Under the pieces are notes generated by a model. It ran no database searches. It was given only the letters and a program-made list of their open reading frames with translations, and was not told where the DNA came from. DNA of 7,268 bases from positions 1 to 7,268 of the forward strand of contig DOEZ01000565.1 in the NCBI GenBank assembly GCA_003532715.1, given 5' to 3'. This stretch comes from Planctomycetaceae bacterium (lineage in GTDB: Bacteria; Planctomycetota; Planctomycetia; Pirellulales; Thermoguttaceae). Shown here piece by piece: positions 1-4,148 of this stretch (position 1 is its first letter; each line of letters starts with the position of its first letter). A program made the translations under genes and the position numbers.

Positions 1-107
1 CGTCCATCCGCGTTCATCCGCGGTTCCCGTTCTGTCCCTCTGTGCTCTCCCTGCCTCCGTGGTGAACTGTTTTTCCGATACTTCGCGCTCTTCGCGCCTT
101 CGCGGTG
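1..107. repeat. Cluster of three intergenic triplet repeats
   Basis: Three different short repeats lie side by side downstream of the small membrane protein gene. Bases 1-25 are a copy, cut by the window edge, of the 10-bp-unit repeat closing with ATCCGCGGTT. Bases 38-66 have three units of 9, 8 and 12 bases, CTCTGTGCT, CTCCCTGC and CTCCGTGGTGAA. Bases 81-107 have three units, CTTCGCGCT, CTTCGCGC and CTTCGCGGTG. No protein reading is credible here. Repeats of this type are common in intergenic DNA of planctomycetes and related phyla; their role is unknown. Confidence 0.75.
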
Positions 108-129
108 CATGAACTCGCGGTGGATTCGA

Positions 130-486
130 TCAGCGCTCGCCGAGAAGTTTTCGCAGTTCGGCCGCTTTCGACTCGTCGCGCGAGGCGACGTGCGTCGTCA
201 CCTTCGTCGTCACGTCCCAGAGTTTGCCGACCATCGCCTCGTCGCTGCGGACGGCCGAGACGATTTCGCGGGCTTTCCACATAAGCCCGCTGTAATCGCC
301 CACCGCGTACATCTCGTAGGCTTCAGCGAACCAACCGAGCCCCCACTGGCTCATCAGCCGGGCCAGCTCCAACGCGTGCTTCCGCCGCCGCTCGCGACGG
401 TTGTACAACCACAAGACAACCACGGTCGCCAGCAGGGTCGCCGCGCCGAAGATCACGTATTGCATTGCCGGGGTCAAGTTTTCCAT
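130..486 (-). CDS. Small single-span membrane protein, unknown function
   Basis: I do not recognise this family. The protein of 118 residues has one hydrophobic segment at about residues 8-27, followed at once by a strongly basic stretch (NRRERRRK). The rest is charged, probably helical and cytoplasmic, which gives an N-out/C-in anchored topology. The first in-frame ATG (at 492) sits directly against a GGAG ribosome binding site. The ATG two codons later (at 486) has that GGAG at a normal spacing of 6 bases and is the better start. The gene lies about 245 bases downstream of the serine protease on the same strand, with repeats in between, so co-transcription is possible but not shown. That it is a real gene is supported by the ribosome binding site and the clean membrane segment plus basic flank. 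No catalytic motif is visible. Confidence 0.7.
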   Translation of the reverse strand: MENLTPAMQYVIFGAATLLATVVVLWLYNRRERRRKHALELARLMSQWGLGWFAEAYEMYAVGDYSGLMWKAREIVSAVRSDEAMVGKLWDVTTKVTTHVASRDESKAAELRKLLGER

Positions 487-587
487 TTGCATCTCCGTTT
501 GATTAGTTGGGTTTCGTGTTTATTTCAGTTAACGCTTCCGCTTCTCCTCTTTCCCGAGTCGCGGGAGTCCGCTCGCTTACGCAAGGG

Positions 588-616
588 CCCACTCGCTTAT
601 GCTCGGGGTTCGGTTT
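588..616. repeat. REP-like repeat, copy 1 (intergenic)
   Basis: This 29-bp stretch ends in TCGGGGTTCGGTTT and matches bases 1194-1222 at 24 of 29 positions without gaps. A related half-unit (GCTCGCTTACGCAAGGG) precedes it at about 571-587. When translated, elements of this type give the peptide 'PLAYARGSV', which I recall as a frequent artefact in predicted proteins of planctomycetes and other environmental bacteria. The second copy lies within the serine protease gene. Confidence 0.7.
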
Positions 617-635
617 AAGCACCCCTTGACCTCAC

Positions 636-665
636 ATCCGCGTCCATCAGCGTTCATCCGCGGTT
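636..665 (+). repeat. Triplet repeat with 10-bp units (full copy)
   Basis: Three tandem 10-bp units, ATCCGCGTCC, ATCAGCGTTC and ATCCGCGGTT. It lies about 67-96 bases 3' of the serine protease stop codon. The orientation given is that in which the closing GGTT unit comes last. It is the same family as the copies at 1-25, 2147-2176, 3337-3366 (inverted), 3466-3485 and 4119-4148. Confidence 0.8.
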
Positions 666-680
666 ACAGTTTTCCTTTTT

Positions 681-709
681 CCCTTTCCCCTTTTTCCGAA
701 ACGTCGAAC
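681..709. repeat. Pyrimidine-rich direct repeat, copy 1
   Basis: This 29-bp sequence consists of a C/T tract (CCCTTTCCCCTTTTTCC) followed by GAAACGTCGAAC. It recurs at 4059-4087 with a single A/T difference. Both copies lie a few tens of bases 3' of a minus-strand gene end: here 22 bases beyond the serine protease stop, and 32 bases beyond the SGNH hydrolase stop at the other site. No hairpin with a T run is present, so it is not a standard intrinsic terminator. Confidence 0.7.
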
Positions 710-731
710 GGCCATCTGGCTAATGCGCCCG

Positions 732-1997
732 TCACACGTCCTTCTGCGTCGCGAAGTAGACGATGATCCCCAGGACAACACATCCGCCGATTACCAGAAA
801 CAGGAGTACCGGGCTGGCCTCGTCCGCCTGCTCTCTTTCGGCCGCTTCTTGCTTCTGTTCAATCAACAGGTCCATCTTGCGGTCGATGCTCTCGGTGTGC
901 GGGTCGGGGCGGATGATGATTTGCGGCGCGGGCGGCGGCTCGGGCATCCGAGGCCGGCACAAGGGCAGCAGCGGTTGATGGACGGCCTGTTGGATGCGTT
1001 GCGACGACGCGGTCGAGTTGCTTCCGAGGAGGTTTTGAACGAGACGTTGATTCGCAAGGATGGGCAAGCCCTCCACGGCGCCCGCTTGGTTGGACGAGTC
1101 GTCGATGGCACGATTGGAGGCGGGCACGTCTCCTGTCGCAGCCGCACCCGCAAGCTTGGGCACCGCGGTCACTGCATCAGCCAGTCGAGACAGCCCGCTC
1201 CCTGACGGTCGGGGTTCGGTTTCGGCGCTCGGCGGGCTGAACTTCTCGGTCAGGAAGACATGGAGCCGGCCGCATTGCGTGGCGACGACTTCGCCGCCGG
1301 CGCAGCCCCAGAGGATGCCGACCAGTTCGCGGTTCTGGTTGAAGACCGGCCCGCCCGAGTCGCCTTGACGCGCCTGTCCGCTCATCACGAGCCAATCGGT
1401 GCGGCCGCGCGAGCCCATCGGCGCTCGATAGCCGAGGAACCGGCCGCGATTGACGGCCAGCCGATCGTCGCCGCCGAACCCGCACGATTCGAGCGGCTCG
1501 CCCGGCGCGGGGTGGCCCGACTCGCGCCAGGCGATTTGGGCCGCGACGAACTCCGACTCGTCGCTCGGCACCAGTCCGGCCACGTCCCACGTCGCATCGA
1601 CGCCTACCACTCGGGCTTCGACGTACTTCGCCACGCCGCGAACCCACACGCGTCTTGCGTCCTTCACCACGTGCCGCGCGGTCAGAATCACCACGCGCCG
1701 CCCCCAGCGAACGGCCACGCCCGAGCCGAACGACCGCGACCCATCGCGATCAACCGTTTGGATGCGCACGACGCTGCGATAGTGCCCGCGCGGCGATTCA
1801 TGCCGGAAATCCGCGCCGGGCGATTCATGCCGCAAAGCCGCACCGGGCGAAACAGAACCTGGCCCGCCTTGGTCAACGCGGCACCCGCCAGGCCCGCACT
1901 GAGCAATGGCCGAGTCAATCGTGACGCTGTTGGCGGTCGTCAGAAACACGACAGCTACAATCGCCGCCAGACACGTCGAAGAGGTAGTTCGTTTCAT
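732..1997 (-). CDS. Secreted trypsin-like serine protease with C-terminal membrane anchor
   Basis: The 421-residue protein is a chymotrypsin-fold (S1/HtrA-like) endopeptidase. Residues 1-32 form a signal peptide (basic start, hydrophobic core 10-20, likely cleavage after the AIA ending at residue 32). The protease domain spans about 72-250, with the triad visible as His109 in TARHV, Asp138 in TWDVAG and Ser214 in GDSGGP. There is no PDZ domain. A low-complexity linker follows, then a Pro-rich stretch (352-358), a charged, possibly coiled-coil stretch (370-395) and a hydrophobic anchor at about 395-416. The catalytic domain should therefore lie outside the cytoplasm, tethered by its tail. The start is well supported by AAGGAGG nine bases before the ATG. 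Two oddities: a 9-residue tandem duplication around RHESP at about 51-69, and a REP-like repeat read in frame as residues 259-268. Its substrate is unknown. A single-gene unit with its own leader is likely, given the roughly 220-base repeat-filled gap upstream. Confidence 0.92.
   Translation of the reverse strand: MKRTTSSTCLAAIVAVVFLTTANSVTIDSAIAQCGPGGCRVDQGGPGSVSPGAALRHESPGADFRHESPRGHYRSVVRIQTVDRDGSRSFGSGVAVRWGRRVVILTARHVVKDARRVWVRGVAKYVEARVVGVDATWDVAGLVPSDESEFVAAQIAWRESGHPAPGEPLESCGFGGDDRLAVNRGRFLGYRAPMGSRGRTDWLVMSGQARQGDSGGPVFNQNRELVGILWGCAGGEVVATQCGRLHVFLTEKFSPPSAETEPRPSGSGLSRLADAVTAVPKLAGAAATGDVPASNRAIDDSSNQAGAVEGLPILANQRLVQNLLGSNSTASSQRIQQAVHQPLLPLCRPRMPEPPPAPQIIIRPDPHTESIDRKMDLLIEQKQEAAEREQADEASPVLLFLVIGGCVVLGIIVYFATQKDV
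1194..1222. repeat. REP-like repeat, copy 2, inside the serine protease gene
   Basis: This stretch matches the intergenic copy at 588-616 over 29 ungapped bases (24 identical), including an unbroken TCGGGGTTCGGTTT. On the coding strand it is read in frame as part of TEPRPSGSG, residues 259-268, in the linker after the protease domain. The reading frame is intact across it. Confidence 0.7.
1794..1847. repeat. 27-bp tandem duplication inside the serine protease gene
   Basis: Two adjacent 27-bp units, 1794-1820 and 1821-1847, differ at three positions. Each begins CGATTCATGCCG. They encode a duplicated 9-residue unit around RHESP in the linker between the signal peptide and the protease domain, so the reading frame is kept. 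Confidence 0.8.
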
Positions 1998-2010
1998 GTG
2001 TCAAAGCCTC

Positions 2011-2017
2011 CTTTTTT
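2011..2017 (-). promoter_or_regulatory. Strong ribosome binding site of the serine protease gene
   Basis: On the minus strand the sequence AAGGAGG ends about nine bases before the ATG at 1997. This is a near-ideal Shine-Dalgarno match and fixes the start of the protease gene. Confidence 0.7.
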
Positions 2018-2057
2018 GTATTTCAGATTTCACAATTTCGACGCTCACAATTCAAAG

Positions 2058-2078
2058 CTCAGATTTGAGATCTCAGAT
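2058..2078. repeat. Triplet repeat with 7-bp units
   Basis: Three tandem 7-bp units, CTCAGAT, TTGAGAT and CTCAGAT, include a perfect 10-bp palindrome TGAGATCTCA at 2066-2075. It lies about 60-80 bases upstream of the serine protease start, so it could fall in that gene's promoter or leader. No function is shown. Confidence 0.6.
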
Positions 2079-2086
2079 CACAGACT

Positions 2087-2122
2087 CTCCGTCTCCTCCG
2101 TGCCCTCCGCGTCCTCCGTGGT
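2087..2122 (+). repeat. Repeat of four 9-bp CTCCGTG units
   Basis: Four tandem 9-bp units, CTCCGTCTC, CTCCGTGCC, CTCCGCGTC and the closing CTCCGTGGT. It belongs to the same family as 38-66, 3299-3327 (inverted) and 3499-3527, which have three units. It lies in the gap between the cysteine hydrolase gene and the serine protease gene. Confidence 0.75.
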
Positions 2123-2146
2123 AAATAAGTCCTGACCAACAAACGC

Positions 2147-2209
2147 ATCCGCGTTTATCTGTGTTCATCCGCGGTTCCTCTCCTCCGCGTCTCGGCGTCT
2201 CGGCGGTGA
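2147..2209 (+). repeat. Two triplet repeats 3' of the cysteine hydrolase gene
   Basis: Bases 2147-2176 are three 10-bp units, ATCCGCGTTT, ATCTGTGTTC and ATCCGCGGTT. Bases 2183-2209 are a different family with units CTCCGCGT, CTCGGCGT and CTCGGCGGTGA. The pair begins 12 bases beyond the end of the cysteine hydrolase gene. Together with 2058-2122, the repeats fill most of the gap before the serine protease, and I see no other gene there. Confidence 0.75.
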
Positions 2210-2220
2210 TCCTTCACGCC

Positions 2221-2805
2221 TCAAGGAACCAGCGTGAACCGATAACGATAGAACGGCGACCGCGCCAGGTCGGCCGGTTCGGTTCGCCGGTCGGCCAATC
2301 GTGGCACGGGGTCGACGCCTCCGCCGATCCGGTCGGCCATGACCACCGCCTGCGAGCAGAACGGCGGACGGTCGTTCGTCCGTGCGTCGTCCTCCGAGGT
2401 TGCGCGAAACCAACGAACCACCGGCGCGTGCGTCAGGGCCACTCGCAACACGTTAACCCAGCCGTATTCCAAGCCCGTCAAACGCCGCATGGCGCGCGTG
2501 GCCTCGGCCCGATCGTAGTTGGGCCAGCGCCCCTCGGGATTCGTCTCGAACACGTCGATCCGGCCGGGCCAGCGTTGGACCAGGTGCGAGAGCAACACGG
2601 CCCGGCCGCCGCGAAACGCACGAAACTCGAGGCAGAACAGGTCGTCGTCCCACCACGCCGCCTTGGCCGCGTGACTATGAACGCCGCGACCGGCGGTCGC
2701 GATCAGCCCGCGACCGCGAAACAGCAGCAAGTCGCCGTCGGCAATCGCGCGGCGTGCTTCGTCGTAGGCTACAAACGTCGGGCTGTCGGCACTGCTCGTG
2801 TTCAT
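2221..2805 (-). CDS. YiiX-like permuted-papain (NlpC/P60 superfamily) cysteine hydrolase
   Basis: The 194-residue protein has the order of motifs of the permuted papain fold (YiiX/YebB, DUF830-like). There is an N-terminal GDLLLFRG strand (24-31), then the HSHAA motif with the probable catalytic His45, a strand ending in Glu60 (a candidate third residue), and a late FCSQAVV motif with the probable nucleophile Cys150. Near the end, EPADL (176-180) resembles the PxDL seen after the Cys helix in this group. Members hydrolyse amide or thioester bonds in peptides, cell-wall stems or lipids; the substrate here cannot be told. No signal peptide or membrane segment is visible, so it should be cytoplasmic unless exported by other means. 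The start codon overlaps the stop of the HTH gene as ATGA and has GAGGA upstream, so coupled translation is likely. The assignment rests on motif order and has not been checked by a database search. Confidence 0.72.
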   Translation of the reverse strand: MNTSSADSPTFVAYDEARRAIADGDLLLFRGRGLIATAGRGVHSHAAKAAWWDDDLFCLEFRAFRGGRAVLLSHLVQRWPGRIDVFETNPEGRWPNYDRAEATRAMRRLTGLEYGWVNVLRVALTHAPVVRWFRATSEDDARTNDRPPFCSQAVVMADRIGGGVDPVPRLADRRTEPADLARSPFYRYRFTLVP

Positions 2806-3263
2806 CGTTGTTCCTCGTCACAGTCGTCGGGCCACTCGGCCGCTTTGTCGCACAAACGGTCCGCGTCTTGCTCAGCCATCTCTCCTTGCTGCATCCGTAA
2901 GCGATGCACCGCTTCGTACCGGGAGAGCGTCTCGCCGCGCAGCTCCAGGTCCAAAGTTGGAACGGGTCGCGTGTCGGGTGGACTCGGCGGCCGATTGGCC
3001 AATTCCTCGCGCATCTGGCACAGCCGGCAGGGCATGTACACCTTGCCGCCGCACGTCGGACAACGGACCAGCGGCCCCCGAGGCAACGGGTCCTTCTGCG
3101 CTTGCCGCTTTCGCCGTATGGCCTCGTAGTCGGGCCGATCGCCGCGAGCCACGCCGGCCACCGTCCCGCGACTCGCGCCGACCAGCGCGGCGATCTTCCG
3201 CTGGCTCAACTTCCGCTCGGCCAAGAGTCGCCGAATCTGGTCGATTACCACGGGGGCGATCAT
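2802..3263 (-). CDS. HTH DNA-binding protein with a four-cysteine zinc knuckle
   Basis: The 153-residue protein starts with a short helix and a helix-turn-helix of the resolvase/transposase-regulator type at about residues 7-40 (LSQRKIAALVGASRGTV). The 'SRGTV' in the recognition helix position is typical of DNA contact. A CPTCGG...CRLC segment follows, with Cys68, Cys71, Cys79 and Cys82, a compact probable zinc site. The C-terminal half is charged, with a likely helix at 113-145 that could serve for partner binding or dimerisation. The start is supported by GAGGTG five bases before the ATG. It is the first gene of the group and overlaps the cysteine hydrolase by four bases, so it may regulate this group. 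I know similar HTH plus 'CGGKVYMPC' proteins only as uncharacterised planctomycete proteins. A role as a phage or mobile-element regulator is possible. Confidence 0.8.
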   Translation of the reverse strand: MIAPVVIDQIRRLLAERKLSQRKIAALVGASRGTVAGVARGDRPDYEAIRRKRQAQKDPLPRGPLVRCPTCGGKVYMPCRLCQMREELANRPPSPPDTRPVPTLDLELRGETLSRYEAVHRLRMQQGEMAEQDADRLCDKAAEWPDDCDEEQR

Positions 3264-3298
3264 CGAAACACCTCATCGTTTGACGTGCGAAAGAAAGA

Positions 3299-3527
3299 TT
3301 CACCACGGAGGCACGGAGAACACGGAGACGGACGAAAACCGCTGATGAACGCAGATGGACGCGGATAGGAATTTCAAAACGAAAAATCCTGTAGGGTGGG
3401 GCGATGCAAGATTTGACTCCGAGGCACTGGCAATCGTTGCCTTGCATCGCCCCACCTGACGCCCGATCCGCGTCCATCCGCGGTTCCCCCTTCTCTTCCT
3501 CCGTGCTCTCCGTATCTCCGTGGTGAA
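3299..3527. repeat. Nested inverted repeats around a 16-bp stem
   Basis: The left half holds an inverted CTCCGTG triplet (3299-3327), an inverted ATCCGCG triplet (3337-3366) and the stem arm GGTGGGGCGATGCAAG (3395-3410). The right half holds the exact complement of that arm (3441-3456), then a forward two-unit ATCCGCG repeat (3466-3485) and a forward CTCCGTG triplet (3499-3527). The order is mirrored, so the whole block of about 229 bp is one large imperfect palindrome. A small internal hairpin (GGCAA-TCG-TTGCC) is at 3429-3441. It lies just upstream of the HTH gene and may contain or influence its promoter. No protein gene is present. Confidence 0.8.
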
Positions 3528-3551
3528 AAACACGACGCGAATCAGCGCGCG

Positions 3552-3593
3552 AAAAAAGCCCGGCGGCGAAGAACGATTCTTCACCGTCGGGCT
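3552..3593 (-). terminator. Intrinsic terminator
   Basis: On the minus strand a 17-bp stem (one G-T pair and one mismatch) runs from AGCCCGACGG through a three-base loop (TCG) to CGCCGGGCT and is followed directly by a run of T (six including the last stem base). This is a textbook Rho-independent terminator for minus-strand transcription. There is no protein gene directly upstream of it, so it ends either a short RNA or transcripts coming from the SGNH hydrolase gene. Confidence 0.82.
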
Positions 3594-3641
3594 CGTTGAA
3601 ACACCCGAGCGAACTCAGGCCCCGCCGATACCGCTGACGTG
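3552..3641 (-). ncRNA. Candidate small RNA or leader RNA
   Basis: This is a tentative call. Upstream of the terminator the minus strand has a hairpin CCTGAG-TTCG-CTCGGG (3604-3619), a six-base-pair stem capped by the very stable UUCG tetraloop. A weak promoter candidate precedes it: TTGAAG (3672-3677), an 18-base gap and TATCTT (3648-3653). A transcript from about 3641 to 3552 would be about 90 bases. No convincing reading frame lies in it. GCTCG and CGAGC on either side of the spacer (about 3595-3611) could form an alternative stem, so an attenuator is another reading. It could also be a fortuitous hairpin. It matches no RNA family that I recognise. Confidence 0.35.
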
Positions 3642-3728
3642 CCCACGAAGATAACCGATCGACCGGGCTGTCTTCAAGACGCGTTTTTGGCCACCCCGCC
3701 TGTTGTGGCAGATGAATCAAACGAAGGA

Positions 3729-3759
3729 TTCACCACGAAGAGCACGAAGGACACGAAGA
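3729..3759. repeat. Triplet repeat of the CTTCGTG family
   Basis: On the minus strand the units are TCTTCGTGTC, CTTCGTGCT and the closing CTTCGTGGTG, ending in AA. It is related to 81-107. Bases 3760-3890 show no further gene; the only structure seen is a small inverted repeat, TGGAAAG (3855-3861) with CTTTCCA (3874-3880). Confidence 0.7.
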
Positions 3760-3898
3760 GACGGCTCGGAGGAAGGGGGAATAAGGTGAGGTGGGAATCG
3801 CGGAGTGAGAAATCTGAAACACCGACGAGCATCGAGAGGCGAGGATGAAAACGGTGGAAAGGAATGTTAATCACTTTCCATGATGCACGAACGCCCAG

Positions 3899-4022
3899 GT
3901 AACCGTTTGCGGGTCGTTGTCGGCTTACCGGCGACGTGGCCCCAATAGTCGCCTTTCGCTCCGCGAAAGCAGCGCTACTTTCGCGGAGCGAAAGGCGACT
4001 TTGGCGGCCCGTGAACGGTTAC
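3899..4022. mobile_element. MITE-like element, possibly IS66-derived, with 8-bp target duplication
   Basis: This is a 124-bp element without a coding region. Its ends are inverted repeats: GTAACCGTT at 3899-3907 and its exact complement at 4014-4022. The match extends to 15 of 18 bases, with all three differences being transitions. It is flanked by an 8-bp direct repeat, ACGCCCAG (3891-3898 and 4023-4030), as expected of a target-site duplication. Ends starting GTAA and 8-bp duplications are, as I recall, features of the IS66 family, so mobilisation by an IS66-type transposase elsewhere in the genome is a reasonable inference. The middle is occupied by a long palindrome (3947-4000). The intact duplication suggests that insertion was not ancient. 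Confidence 0.75.
3947..4000. repeat. Perfect 23-bp inverted repeat made of two nested hairpins
   Basis: The arms at 3947-3969 and 3978-4000 are exact complements, separated by eight bases (CAGCGCTA). Each arm also folds on itself: CTTTCGC-TCC-GCGAAAG in the left arm (3953-3969) and CTTTCGC-GGA-GCGAAAG in the right. This resembles a pair of REP elements in head-to-head order. It lies in the centre of the MITE-like element. Confidence 0.85.
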
Positions 4023-4058
4023 ACGCCCAGTCACATTAATCGCTCTTTTCCATTTCTC

Positions 4059-4087
4059 CCCTTTCCCCTTTTTCCGAATCGTCGAAC
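4059..4087. repeat. Pyrimidine-rich direct repeat, copy 2
   Basis: It is identical to 681-709 at 28 of 29 bases: a C/T tract followed by CCGAA, then CGTCGAAC. It lies between the MITE-like element and the 3' end of the SGNH hydrolase gene, 32 bases beyond that gene's stop. Confidence 0.7.
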
Positions 4088-4118
4088 CGACTCACCGACC
4101 AAGAACGCGACGAATCGC

Positions 4119-4148
4119 ATCAGCGCTGATCCGCGTTGATCCGCGGTT
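4119..4148 (+). repeat. Triplet repeat overlapping the 3' end of the SGNH hydrolase gene
   Basis: Three 10-bp units, ATCAGCGCTG, ATCCGCGTTG and ATCCGCGGTT. The stop codon of the SGNH hydrolase (4120-4122) and its last eight or nine codons (EPRINADQR) are read from this repeat on the minus strand. Confidence 0.8.

Noticed and set aside
1..107. CRISPR-like array
   Set aside because: Units are 7-10 bp and directly adjacent with no spacers, and different families alternate. There are no cas genes.
1890..1997. Lipoprotein signal in the serine protease (IAQC at 31-34)
   Set aside because: Gln before the Cys does not fit a lipobox, and an AIA cleavage site right there fits an ordinary signal peptide. 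The protein has its own C-terminal anchor.
1260..2135. A 291-residue open frame on the plus strand
   Set aside because: It lies antisense to the serine protease, whose triad, signal peptide and ribosome site are clear. Its composition (Arg/Ala/His-rich) is that of a GC-rich shadow frame.
2161..3129. A 322-residue open frame on the plus strand
   Set aside because: It is antisense to the cysteine hydrolase and HTH genes and has no recognisable domain or ribosome site.
3590..3700. tRNA gene upstream of the minus-strand terminator
   Set aside because: The GAGTTCGCTCGGG stretch recalls a T-arm, but no acceptor pairing, anticodon arm or D-arm could be made. The TTCG is the loop of a short hairpin.
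2872..3720. A 282-residue open frame on the minus strand
   Set aside because: It runs through the terminator, the nested repeats and out of frame through the HTH gene. The parts that look regular (HHGDTESTEEE, EPRMDADR) are translated repeats.
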